64,000 nucleotides of DNA from Microbacterium cremeum. Its GTDB lineage: Bacteria; Actinomycetota; Actinomycetes; Actinomycetales; Microbacteriaceae. A program made the translations under genes and the position numbers. A model generated the notes under the pieces. The model worked only from the letters and a program-made list of their open reading frames with translations, was not told the DNA's origin and did not search any database. This document shows positions 27,066-35,233 of this stretch, in pieces; positions within the stretch are counted from its first letter, which is position 1, and the number at the start of each line of letters is the position of its first letter. The stretch is taken from assembly GCF_015277855.1 (NCBI RefSeq), contig NZ_CP063812.1, forward strand, positions 3,658,001-3,722,000. Direction: 5' to 3'.

Positions 27066-27419
27066 ATGCTCGGCAGATTCGGACGCCCCGGTCTCATCGG
27101 GATGGCGGCGCGCACCGCCGTCGTCGCCGGAACGGCGACCGCCGTCTCGGGCGGCATCGCACGCCACCAGCAGGAGAAGGCGTTCCAGCAGCAGGAAGCG
27201 CAGGCCTACGAGGCCCAGCAGCAGCAGGCTGCCATGGAAGCCGCTGCCGCCCAGGCCGTCGCAGCGCAGATGCCTGCGCAGGCACCGGCGCCGGCGGCAC
27301 CGGCGGCAGGCGCGGGCGATGAGCTCATGGCGCAGCTGAGCCAGCTGGGCCAGCTGCACGCGCAGGGCATCCTCTCCGACGACGAGTTCGCCGCCGCGAA
27401 GGCCAAGTTGCTCGCCTGA
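27066..27419 (+). CDS. SHOCT domain protein, Gln/Ala-rich
   Basis: 117 residues. A short hydrophobic N-terminus (LIGMAARTAVVAGTATAVSG) is followed by a Gln/Ala-rich linker and a terminal SHOCT motif (QLGQLHAQGILSDDEFAAAK). AAGGAGG at 27054-27060 lies 6 nt before the ATG. Third gene of the operon; shares the SHOCT motif with the first gene, so the proteins may assemble together. Confidence 0.82.
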   Translation: MLGRFGRPGLIGMAARTAVVAGTATAVSGGIARHQQEKAFQQQEAQAYEAQQQQAAMEAAAAQAVAAQMPAQAPAPAAPAAGAGDELMAQLSQLGQLHAQGILSDDEFAAAKAKLLA

Positions 27420-27431
27420 GAATCCCGACAC

Positions 27432-27468
27432 CGAGAGGGCCGCACCGTCGAGAGGTGCGGCCCTCTCG
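27432..27468. terminator. Terminator of the SHOCT operon
   Basis: Perfect 15-bp arms CGAGAGGGCCGCACC (27432-27446) and GGTGCGGCCCTCTCG (27454-27468) around a 7-nt loop, between convergent genes. Confidence 0.85.
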
Positions 27469-27481
27469 ACGTTCCCGGCCG

Positions 27482-28309
27482 TCAGCCCCCGGGGCGGGCG
27501 TCACCACCGTTGCCGAGGTCGTCCCACCCCTCGACGTCGGCCTCGTGCGGCGGCGCGACGGCGCCGCCGTTCACCGCACGGCCGTGGTGATCCGCGTCGC
27601 GGCCGGCCGTGCTCGCGGCGAGGTCGTCGATCTTGGCCATCAGCATCCGCACCTGCGCGTTGGTGGCCGGCTCGTGCTCGTGGCCGCCGGCGGCACGTTC
27701 GAGCACCCACGACGCCAGCGACGCGGTGATGATGCCGGCGAGCGCCACACCGCCGAACATGAGCGCAGAGGCGACCACACGCCCGGAATCCGTCACGGGG
27801 ATGTAGTCGCCGTATCCGGTCGTCGTCACGGTGACGCACGCCCACCAGATCGCGATGCCGAACGACGTGATGGTCGCATCGGGAGCGTGCCGCTCGACTT
27901 CGAGCACCGCGAGCGACGACACGTAGATGAGGATCGCGGATGCGCCGATTCCGTACACCATGATGCGCACGCGCAGCCGGTCGCCGGCGGTGGACCTGAT
28001 GCCGGGCAGCAGCGTGAGCACCCGCAGCAGCCGCACCAGCCTGAGCACCGGGACCAGCGCGAACGCGAGATCGGCGAGGTGCGTGCGGAACCACACCATC
28101 TTGCGGTCGGCCATGAACAGCCGCACGAGGTAGTCGACGATGAACATCGCCCACGTGACGAGCACGATCGTCGATGCGACGGCACGCTCCGGCCCGACCA
28201 GGTCGGCGATCACCCGCCACGAGTACGCGAGGAGGTACGCGAAGCCCGCGATCATCAGCGGGATCTCGGTGCGCCTACGCCACGTCTCCTCGTTCACACG
28301 CTGGATCAT
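27482..28309 (-). CDS. Voltage-gated-like potassium channel
   Basis: 275 residues. Six membrane segments with an S4-like helix bearing Arg90, Arg93 and Arg96 (VLRLVRLLRVLTLLPGIR) and the K+ selectivity filter TTTGYGD (162-168). A cytoplasmic tail follows after WVLE, with a helix (VRMLMAKIDDLAAS) that could tetramerise. It conducts K+ across the plasma membrane. The start ATG 28309 lies 37 nt after the stop of the AI-2E gene on the same strand, so co-transcription is possible. Confidence 0.9.
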   Translation of the reverse strand: MIQRVNEETWRRRTEIPLMIAGFAYLLAYSWRVIADLVGPERAVASTIVLVTWAMFIVDYLVRLFMADRKMVWFRTHLADLAFALVPVLRLVRLLRVLTLLPGIRSTAGDRLRVRIMVYGIGASAILIYVSSLAVLEVERHAPDATITSFGIAIWWACVTVTTTGYGDYIPVTDSGRVVASALMFGGVALAGIITASLASWVLERAAGGHEHEPATNAQVRMLMAKIDDLAASTAGRDADHHGRAVNGGAVAPPHEADVEGWDDLGNGGDARPGG

Positions 28310-28346
28310 CCCGCACCGGCGGCCCGGCTTCGCCGAGCCGCGCCGG

Positions 28347-29462
28347 TCACGCGCGCGGCGCGCCCGGACGCACGTCGCGCCCGGCGGCCGGCGCGGCACG
28401 CGCCGGGGTGGCGGAGCGATCGCCCGACAGCCATCGCATCCACAGCGCCTGGGGATCGCCCTCGAGCACGAGTGCCCGCGCCGACAGTGTCAGCGGGATC
28501 GAGAGGATGGCCCCGAGCGGGCCGATGACGAAGGTCCAGAAGATGACGGCGAAGAAGCTCAGCGTGAGGCTGAGGTCGACGGCGTCGCTGACGAACTTCG
28601 GCTGCACGAGCACCTGCAGCACCACGTTCACGACCGAGTAGATCGCGATCACGGCGAGCAGCATCGGCCAGCCGCCGACGACGAACCCGAGCACCGCCGG
28701 CGGGATGAGCCCCAGCACGAACCCGATGTTGGGCACGAAGTTCGTCACGAACGCGAGGATCGCCCACACGACGGGGGCGGGCACGCCGAGGGCCCACAGC
28801 GCGAAGCCGTCGATGACCGCCACGATGGCGCCGAACGACGCGTTGACGATGTAGTACCGACGGATGCCGGTGTTCAGGCGCCCGATCCGGGCCAGCACCG
28901 GACGATGCCCGTCGCCGAACACGCGCCCGGCATCGCGGTAGCGGGCCGCATCGACGGCCATGAAGATGATGTACGCGAACACGAAGAAGAGCGCCGTCGC
29001 GACGCCGATCGCGGCGGCGCCGAGGCTCGACGCCAGCTGGAGGAGCGTCTGCGGGTCGAGGACGGAGGCTGCGGCATCCGACGCCTCCTCGTCGAGGCCG
29101 ACCGACTGGAGCCACGCGATCAGGTCGCCGACGCCGGCACGGAGCTGGTCGGCGTACTGCCCCACCAGCTGCGCGAACTGCGTGCCGGCGATCCACAGCA
29201 GCACGCCCATGGCGACCAGCACCAGATAGCCGACGACGATGACCGCGGTGGTGCCCGCCCACCGCGGCCACCCGCGCCGTTCGAGGGGGCGGCGGACCGG
29301 CTCGCAGATGACGACGAGGACGATCGCGAGCACCAGCGGGCCGAAGATCTCGCGGGCGAAGAAGATCCCGGCCAGCACGACCACCGCGGCCGCGAGCCCG
29401 AGGAGCACGCGAAGGCCCGGAGACAGCACGGGGGTGGCAGAGGGCGGGTCGGAGCGCTTCAC
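28347..29462 (-). CDS. AI-2E family transporter
   Basis: 371 residues from GTG 29462. About eight membrane segments in the family's arrangement: helices 1-2 (VLLGLAAAVVVLAGIFFARE, GPLVLAIVLVVICEP), a long loop, then FVPNIGFVLGLIPPAVLGFV and a final IFWTFVIGPLGAILSIPLTL. The PNIG/GPLGAILSIPLT motifs are diagnostic. Family members export autoinducer-2 or act as Na+/H+ antiporters; the role here is open. The C-terminal 40 residues are Ala/Arg/Pro-rich and disordered. Confidence 0.9.
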   Translation of the reverse strand: MKRSDPPSATPVLSPGLRVLLGLAAAVVVLAGIFFAREIFGPLVLAIVLVVICEPVRRPLERRGWPRWAGTTAVIVVGYLVLVAMGVLLWIAGTQFAQLVGQYADQLRAGVGDLIAWLQSVGLDEEASDAAASVLDPQTLLQLASSLGAAAIGVATALFFVFAYIIFMAVDAARYRDAGRVFGDGHRPVLARIGRLNTGIRRYYIVNASFGAIVAVIDGFALWALGVPAPVVWAILAFVTNFVPNIGFVLGLIPPAVLGFVVGGWPMLLAVIAIYSVVNVVLQVLVQPKFVSDAVDLSLTLSFFAVIFWTFVIGPLGAILSIPLTLSARALVLEGDPQALWMRWLSGDRSATPARAAPAAGRDVRPGAPRA

Positions 29463-29523
29463 GAGTTCAGGGTAGGGGTCGCGGCGACCACGGCGACGGG
29501 GGCGCGCTGAGCCCCCTCATCGG

Positions 29524-29625
29524 TCACGCCTCGACCGGGAAGACCCGTGACCAGTCGTCGCGCACGCTCACGACGGTGAACCCGTGTGCGCCGGCCTCCA
29601 CGAGCGCGCTCTCGGGGACGGTCAT
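29524..29625 (-). CDS. Possible small protein (33 aa)
   Basis: Reads MTVPESALVEAGAHGFTVVS followed by VRDDWSRVFPVEA. Nearly every third codon base between this ATG and the stop is G or C, and that bias drops sharply just upstream of the ATG, which argues for real coding from this point. A TACACG sequence on the minus strand lies 8 nt before the ATG and could be a -10 for a leaderless mRNA. I know no family. It could also be the remnant of a longer gene. It is divergent from DUF2252. Confidence 0.35.
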   Translation of the reverse strand: MTVPESALVEAGAHGFTVVSVRDDWSRVFPVEA

Positions 29626-29673
29626 CGAAGAGCCGTGTATCGCTCGGGCAATCGCGGGGTCCACAATGACCCC

Positions 29674-31053
29674 ATGAGCGATTCCGCGGCTGCCGGATCC
29701 TGGGCGGTGCCGGCGAGCGTTTCGGAGCGCGTGGCCGAGGGCCGAGCCGCGCGGCGGCACACGCCACGGCGTGCGCTCGCGCGCCTCAGCGGCGCCGGCC
29801 GCGACCCGCTCGGCATCCTCGAGCGGCAGAACGCGACGCGGATCGCCGAGCTCGTCCCGCTGCGCATCGAGCGGATGTCGGCGAGCCCGTTCGCTTTCTA
29901 CCGCGGCACCGCGGCCCTGCAGGCGGCGGATCTCGGGCGCGACCCGCACAGCGGCATCCTCGTCCCCTCCTGCGGCGACGCGCACGTCGCCAACTTCGGG
30001 TTCTACGCCTCGCCGCAGCGCACTCTCGTATTCGATCTGAACGACTTCGACGAGGCGGCGTGGGCGCCCTGGGAGTGGGACGTCAAGCGCCTCGTCACCA
30101 GCCTCGTGATCGGCGGGCAGGCGAGCTCGCGCGACGACGCGGTGGTGACGGATGCCGCGCTGGCGGCCGTGCGGACGTACGCGCGCGCGATGGACTCGCA
30201 TGCGCGCCGCAGCCCGCTGCTGCGGTTCTTCGAGCACTTCGACGTGCACGCGTTCGCCGACGACGCCGACCGGAAGACGCGGCGCGTGCTCAAGGAGGCG
30301 ATGCGCGACGCACGCAGGCGCACGGCCGAGCGCGCCACGCGACGGCTCACCGAGACGCTCGCCGACGGACGCATGGTCTTCGTCGAGCATCCGCCGGCGA
30401 TGGTGCACGGCGACGTGGTGAGCCGGGAGCGCCTGCACGAGAACGTGCGGCGCTACACCGCCTCGGCCAACATCGACGTCCGCATGGTGCTCAGCCACTA
30501 CACGGAGTCGGATCTTGCGCGCCGCGTCGTCGGCGTCGGCAGCGTGGGCACCCTGTGCGGACTGGTGCTGTTCCAGGACGGCGACGGCAACACCCTGCTG
30601 CTGCAGGCCAAGCAGGCCGGCGAGAGCGTGCTGGTGGCGCACGGCGGGATCGAGCAGCCGCGCGCGGCGACGGACCACATCGCCGCGCACGGGCACGGCG
30701 GTCGCGTCGTCGCGCTGCAGCGCATCCTGCAGGCGGTGTCGGACCCGTTCCTCGGCCATCTGCGGTCCGAGACCGGCGACTTCTACGTGCGGCAGTTCCA
30801 CGACATGAAGGGGTCCGTCGAAACCGAGGTGCTCGAGGACCGCCCGTTCCGGGCGTACGCCGAGGCGTGCGCCGCGACGCTCGCGCGGGCGCATTCGCAA
30901 TCCCCGCAGGCGGCGCTGGTGGCGGGGTACATCGGCACCGGCCGCGTCGTCGGCGAGGCCCTGCTCGAGTGGGCGTACGCGTACGCGGCACTGTCGCGCA
31001 GCGACTACGACTCGTTCGTCGCGGCGCACCGCGGGACCGCCGACCCGGCGTAG
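29674..31053 (+). CDS. DUF2252 family protein
   Basis: 459 residues, usual length. The family core is seen as FAFYRGTAAL, CGDAHVANFGFY and FDLNDFDEAAWAPWEWDVKRL, then HGDVVSRERLHENVRRY and QFHDMKGS. The HGD/DFD pattern resembles the aminoglycoside phosphotransferase/kinase fold, so a phosphotransfer role has been suggested for the family, but no reaction is established. Cytoplasmic. CACAAT (29662-29667) ends 6 nt before ATG 29674, suggesting a leaderless mRNA. Confidence 0.87.
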   Translation: MSDSAAAGSWAVPASVSERVAEGRAARRHTPRRALARLSGAGRDPLGILERQNATRIAELVPLRIERMSASPFAFYRGTAALQAADLGRDPHSGILVPSCGDAHVANFGFYASPQRTLVFDLNDFDEAAWAPWEWDVKRLVTSLVIGGQASSRDDAVVTDAALAAVRTYARAMDSHARRSPLLRFFEHFDVHAFADDADRKTRRVLKEAMRDARRRTAERATRRLTETLADGRMVFVEHPPAMVHGDVVSRERLHENVRRYTASANIDVRMVLSHYTESDLARRVVGVGSVGTLCGLVLFQDGDGNTLLLQAKQAGESVLVAHGGIEQPRAATDHIAAHGHGGRVVALQRILQAVSDPFLGHLRSETGDFYVRQFHDMKGSVETEVLEDRPFRAYAEACAATLARAHSQSPQAALVAGYIGTGRVVGEALLEWAYAYAALSRSDYDSFVAAHRGTADPA

Positions 31054-31066
31054 CGACGAGGCGCGC

Positions 31067-31672
31067 TCAGGTTCGCTCGACCCGCAGGCGCAGCGAGGCG
31101 ACCAGCATCTCGAGGCCGATCTCGAAGGCCCGGTCGCTGCGTTCGCGGCCGGTCGCGGCATCCGCCATCAGCCGCGCCAGGGTCGTCGTCGGGGTGTCGG
31201 CGCTCCAGATCTCGTCGGGCGAGGTGACGTCGAGGCCGAAGCCCATCGCGAACGCGTCGACGACCGCCACGATCGCGAGCACCTCGTCGTCGGGCAGGCC
31301 GGCATCGACCAGGGCGGTCGCGAGCCGATCGTAGTTCGCGATGACGCCGGGATCGGTGATGGTCTTGCCGACCAGGAGCGGCACGATGAGCGGATGGTCG
31401 GCGTAGAGGCGTCGCAGCCCGCGCACGGTGCCGACGACGATCTCGTCCCACTCCCCCGAGACCGGGTCGGGAAGATACCGCTCGCCCAGCCGCGCGCGCA
31501 TGAGCTCGACGATGGCGTCCCTGCCGTCCACGTGGTTGTACAGGGAGGACGGCGTGACGCCGAGGCGGCGTGCGAGCGCGTTGACCCCGAAGGTCTCGCC
31601 GGAATCGGCGAGCTCGATGGCGGCGTCGGCGATCAGATCCACCGACAGCAGGTTCACGCGGGGGCGCGGCAT
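31067..31672 (-). CDS. TetR family transcriptional regulator
   Basis: 201 residues. The N-terminal helix-turn-helix is FGVNALARRLGVTPSSLYNHV; the C-terminal part with DHPLIVPLLVGKTITDPG fits the TetR_C drug-binding class. A promoter on the minus strand (TTGCAC at 31718-31723, 16 bp, TAGGCT at 31696-31701) and a GGAAGG ribosome site lie upstream. It is divergent from an MFS transporter/amidohydrolase operon and a perfect palindrome lies between them, so it most likely represses that operon until its substrate appears. Confidence 0.9.
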   Translation of the reverse strand: MPRPRVNLLSVDLIADAAIELADSGETFGVNALARRLGVTPSSLYNHVDGRDAIVELMRARLGERYLPDPVSGEWDEIVVGTVRGLRRLYADHPLIVPLLVGKTITDPGVIANYDRLATALVDAGLPDDEVLAIVAVVDAFAMGFGLDVTSPDEIWSADTPTTTLARLMADAATGRERSDRAFEIGLEMLVASLRLRVERT

Positions 31673-31695
31673 CCGGTTCCTTCCGTCTCTCGGTC

Positions 31696-31723
31696 AGCCT
31701 AGGGCCGGCCTCCGCCCGTGCAA
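31696..31723 (-). promoter_or_regulatory. Promoter of the TetR gene
   Basis: Minus-strand TTGCAC (31718-31723) and TAGGCT (31696-31701) with a 16-bp spacer, giving a leader of about 20 nt with a ribosome site. Confidence 0.6.
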
Positions 31724-31760
31724 TCCGGTCTTCCCAGAACCGACATGTTCCTGCAACAAT

Positions 31761-31779
31761 AAACGAATACCGTTCGTTT
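31761..31779. promoter_or_regulatory. TetR operator AAACGAA-N5-TTCGTTT
   Basis: A perfect 7-bp inverted repeat with a 5-nt centre, extendable by one T/A pair each side (31760-31780). It lies 62 nt upstream of the MFS start. Its AT-rich half-sites stand out against the surrounding GC-rich DNA. Confidence 0.8.
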
Positions 31780-31841
31780 AACCGGCCGCGACGCCGGTCC
31801 CCCGCACACCGCCGTGCACCAGACGACAGGAAGACACTCGC

Positions 31842-33131
31842 ATGAACGACCTCGAAGCACGGGTCCCGCTCCGCGTCCGCACGGGCGCGGCGACCTTCGC
31901 GATCGGCATCGCCGGCTACCTCGGCGTGAACCTCTCGCCCTACATGATCACCGCCCTCCAGGAGGGCTTCGGCACCGACGTGCTCACGGCGAGCTGGATC
32001 GTCACGGCGACGCTGCTGGCGACCGCCGTCACGGGCCTGGTCACCGCGCCGTGGTGCGCGGGCCGGCACCGCCGTCTCGTCGCGCGCATCGGCCTCGCCG
32101 CGGGCGTCGCGGGGTTCCTCGTGGCAGCTCTCGTGGGCGTGCCCGCGCTCGCCGTCGCCGGACTCCTCGTCGGCGGCGTCGGCGCGGGCGGCGCGGTCGC
32201 CGCCGCCGGAGCCGCGCTCGCGGCGTTCCGCAACCCGGATCGCGTCGCGGGGTTCAACGGACTCGCCAACCGCGGCGTGATCACGATCGTGCTCGCCGTC
32301 GTGCCGCTGATCGGGCTCGCGCCCATCGACGTCTTCGGCGCGCTGGCGCTGTTCTGCCTCATCGGCTTCGTCGCCGTCGGCTGGCTCCCCGTGGCCCCGG
32401 TGATCGACCCGCAGGCCGGTGCCGCCGTCGCCGAGGCGGTGCCGATCGAGGTTCCCGCGACCGGAACCGTCCGCGTCCGGGCGCGCACGACCTCTCGGGC
32501 CGTGACGATCGCCGGTTTCGCACTGCTCGTCACGTTCGCACTGTGGGCCGTGAGCGAGGACTCGCTGTGGGCGATGGCAGGCGTCATGGGCGCCGAACGC
32601 GCCGGACTCACGCCGGAGGGACTCGGGCTCGCACTCAGCGGCAGCACGGCCGGCGGCCTCCTCGGCTCGGTGCTGCTGATGATCGTCGGCAACCGGCTCG
32701 GACGCGCCGTGCCCCTGGTCGTGCTGCTCGTCGCCGGCGGGGCGCTGAAGATCTCGCTGGGCTTCGTGACCGACCAGACCGCGTTCATCACGATCTTCAT
32801 CGTGTGGAACACCATCTACGCGATCGCGTTCATGTACTTCGTCTCGACGTCGGCCGCGCTCGATGCCGACGGCCGCTGGTCGGGGCCGCTCCTCGCGGTC
32901 TACCTCGTCGGGTCGGCGCTCACGCCGGTGATCGGCGCGGCGCTGGTCGAGCTGTTCGGCTATCAGGGCTTCGTCGCGGTCCTCGGGACGGCGAGCTTCG
33001 TGCTCGCGATCCCGGCAGCGATCGTCGCCACGATCTCGAGGCGGGTCGAGAAGGATGCCGCGGCCGCCGCCGCGACGGACTCCGCGGCCGACGGTGTCGA
33101 GGCCGACGCCGCCGAGGAGGTCGGGGCGTGA
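31842..33131 (+). CDS. MFS transporter
   Basis: 429 residues with 12 predicted membrane helices starting at FAIGIAGYLGVNLSPYMITAL. The central loop (~185-225) is hydrophilic, and the last ~30 residues are Ala/Asp/Glu-rich and cytoplasmic. ACAGGAAG precedes the ATG. The stop overlaps the amidohydrolase GTG by 4 bp. As the TetR target with a co-translated amidohydrolase, it probably imports (or exports) the amide or cyclic compound that the hydrolase cleaves. Confidence 0.87.
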   Translation: MNDLEARVPLRVRTGAATFAIGIAGYLGVNLSPYMITALQEGFGTDVLTASWIVTATLLATAVTGLVTAPWCAGRHRRLVARIGLAAGVAGFLVAALVGVPALAVAGLLVGGVGAGGAVAAAGAALAAFRNPDRVAGFNGLANRGVITIVLAVVPLIGLAPIDVFGALALFCLIGFVAVGWLPVAPVIDPQAGAAVAEAVPIEVPATGTVRVRARTTSRAVTIAGFALLVTFALWAVSEDSLWAMAGVMGAERAGLTPEGLGLALSGSTAGGLLGSVLLMIVGNRLGRAVPLVVLLVAGGALKISLGFVTDQTAFITIFIVWNTIYAIAFMYFVSTSAALDADGRWSGPLLAVYLVGSALTPVIGAALVELFGYQGFVAVLGTASFVLAIPAAIVATISRRVEKDAAAAAATDSAADGVEADAAEEVGA

Positions 33132-34753
33132 GCGCGACGCTGTACACCGGGGGCCGCATCTTCACGGCCGGCGACGAGCCGTGGGCCGACGCGCTCGTCG
33201 TGGACGACGAGACGGTGGTGTTCGCCGGAGACCTGGCGCGCGCACGCGCGGCGGCCGGACCCGACTGCGCCCGCGTCGACCTCGCGGGACGCCTGCTGCT
33301 GCCCGGCTTCACCGACGCCCACACGCATCTCGTCATGATGGGCGAGGCGCTCGGGCGGGTCGGCCTCACGGACGCGCGGAGCCTCGACGAGATCCAGGCC
33401 CGGCTGCGCGCCGCGCGCGCTGCCGACCCCGGTGCCGCGCGCGTGCTGGGACGCGGCTGGCTGTTCGACTCGGTACCCGGCGGCGCGCCGACCGCGGCGA
33501 TGCTCGACGCGGCGGTCGCCGACGTGCCGGTGTACCTCGACGCGAACGACTACCACTCGTGCTGGGTCAACTCCGCGGCGCTCGCAGAACTCGGCATCAC
33601 GCGCGAGACCCCCGACCCGCTGGGCGGCCGCCTCGGCCGCGACGCCGACGGCGAGCCCGACGGCATGCTGTACGAGACCGCGGCGCAGGCGCACGCGTGG
33701 GCGTTCCTCGCAGCGGCGGCCGGGGACGCGGACCGCGACGAGGCCGTCGAGCGTACGCTCGCCGCGTATCTCGCCACGGGTGTCACGGGAGTCGTCGACA
33801 TGGCCTTCGACGAGCTCGGCCTCGCCGCCTTCCAGCGCGCCGCCGCGCGCCGCGACGGCCGCCTGCCGCTGCGCGTCGCGGCCCACTGGTTCATCGAGAA
33901 CACCGGCGACGAGGCGGCCAACCTCGCACAGGTCGCCCGCGCGGCAGAGCTCGCCGAGAGCATCAGGTCGCCGTGGCTGCGCATCGCGGGGATCAAGCTC
34001 GTGGTCGACGGCGTGATCGATGCGTGCACCGCCGCGATGCGGCATCCGTATGCCGACGGCTCGAACGCCGAACCCATCTGGTCGCTCGACGACCTGAAGC
34101 CGGTCGTCGCCGCGGCGGACGCCGCCGGACTCCAGGTGGCGCTCCACGCCATCGGCGACCTCGCCAGCGACATCGCGCTCGATGCGCTCGAGCACGCGTC
34201 CGAGGTCAACGGCCCCCGTGCACGCCGCCATCGGATCGAGCACCTCGAGTACGCCGCACCCGGCACCGCCGAGCGGATGGCCCGGCTCGGGGTGACCGCC
34301 TCGATGCAGCCCGTGCACGCCGACCCCGCGATCTTCGGCAACTGGGCGGCCATGCTCGGCGACGATCGCGTCGACCGCGCGTTCGCGTGGCCCGAGTACG
34401 TCGCGGCCGGCGCGCTCCTGGCGTTCTCGACCGACGCGCCGACGGCGCCGCACGAGGCCCTGCCCAACATGTACATCGCCGCGACCCGGGGCTCGGCGCT
34501 CGATCCGTCGTTCGCGCCGCGGCATCCGCAGTTTGCGCTGCCGCTCGAGCAGGCGCTCGGGCACGCGACGAGGGATGCCGCAGCCTCGGTCGGCGAGGGC
34601 GACCGGCGCGGCCGGCTCGCGGCGGGCATGGCCGCCGATTTCGCGGTCGTCGACGTGGATCCGTTCACCGCCGGCGCCGAGTCCCTGCTGCGAGCCCGCG
34701 TCGTGCGGACGGTGGTCGCCGGTCGCGCCGAGTACGACACCGGCGAGCTCTGA
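33128..34753 (+). CDS. Amidohydrolase (YtcJ-like, metal-dependent)
   Basis: 541 residues from GTG 33128, which overlaps the MFS stop (GTGA). DAHTHLVMMGEA is the first metal-binding HxH; VALHAIGDLASDIALDALE, HRIEHLEY and AFSTDAPTAPHEALPNMYIA carry further metal ligands and the catalytic Asp. LLPGFTDAHTH and a late GMAADFAVVDVDPF strand are typical of the composite beta-sandwich domain of Amidohydro_3 proteins. Cytoplasmic, one or two zinc ions expected; substrate unknown, probably an amide or lactam delivered by the MFS partner. Confidence 0.88.
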   Translation: MSATLYTGGRIFTAGDEPWADALVVDDETVVFAGDLARARAAAGPDCARVDLAGRLLLPGFTDAHTHLVMMGEALGRVGLTDARSLDEIQARLRAARAADPGAARVLGRGWLFDSVPGGAPTAAMLDAAVADVPVYLDANDYHSCWVNSAALAELGITRETPDPLGGRLGRDADGEPDGMLYETAAQAHAWAFLAAAAGDADRDEAVERTLAAYLATGVTGVVDMAFDELGLAAFQRAAARRDGRLPLRVAAHWFIENTGDEAANLAQVARAAELAESIRSPWLRIAGIKLVVDGVIDACTAAMRHPYADGSNAEPIWSLDDLKPVVAAADAAGLQVALHAIGDLASDIALDALEHASEVNGPRARRHRIEHLEYAAPGTAERMARLGVTASMQPVHADPAIFGNWAAMLGDDRVDRAFAWPEYVAAGALLAFSTDAPTAPHEALPNMYIAATRGSALDPSFAPRHPQFALPLEQALGHATRDAAASVGEGDRRGRLAAGMAADFAVVDVDPFTAGAESLLRARVVRTVVAGRAEYDTGEL

Positions 34754-34754
34754 G

Positions 34755-35171
34755 TCAGCCGGGCGCCGGAGGGTGGGCGGCGAGCCATTCGCTCGCCGCC
34801 CGCTTGGGCGCCTTGAGCAGCCAGGCATCGGTGATCACCTCGCGCAGGTGATCGACCTCGATCGCGTCGAGGCGCACCAGCACGGCCGGGAATCCGTCGA
34901 AGTGCGGGATGGTGAAGAACACCTCGGGGTAGGTCTCGAGGAGGGCATCCTTGACCGGGAGCCCGTCGGTGCGCACGCCGACCACCTCCCCCGGAGGCCA
35001 CTCGCGGCCCAGCGCGGAGAGCTGCTCGAGATCGCGGCCGCTCGGACCGCGCTGCCACACGAACGCACCCGACGTCACGCGCCAGGTCGCGCCGCCGCGG
35101 TGCCCGTCGATGCGCTCCTCCACGCCGGGGAGCCCCGCCGCGATCGCGCGCACGTCGTCAAGAGTCGCCAC
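34755..35171 (-). CDS. MmcQ/YjbR family protein
   Basis: 138 residues from GTG 35171. ATLDDVRAIAAGLPGVEE and VKDALLETYPEVFFTIPHFDGFPAVLVRL, then DAWLLKAPKR, match the YjbR fold (CyaY-like double-wing). Members are described as DNA-binding-like proteins without a proven reaction. It is convergent with the amidohydrolase and lies just beyond the end of the sugar operon; no functional link to either is visible. Confidence 0.87.
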   Translation of the reverse strand: MATLDDVRAIAAGLPGVEERIDGHRGGATWRVTSGAFVWQRGPSGRDLEQLSALGREWPPGEVVGVRTDGLPVKDALLETYPEVFFTIPHFDGFPAVLVRLDAIEVDHLREVITDAWLLKAPKRAASEWLAAHPPAPG

Positions 35172-35233
35172 GCACCCATCATGCGCCGCAACGCCCGCGC
35201 AGGCGAGGGGCAACGGCGCCCGCCCGCGCCGGG

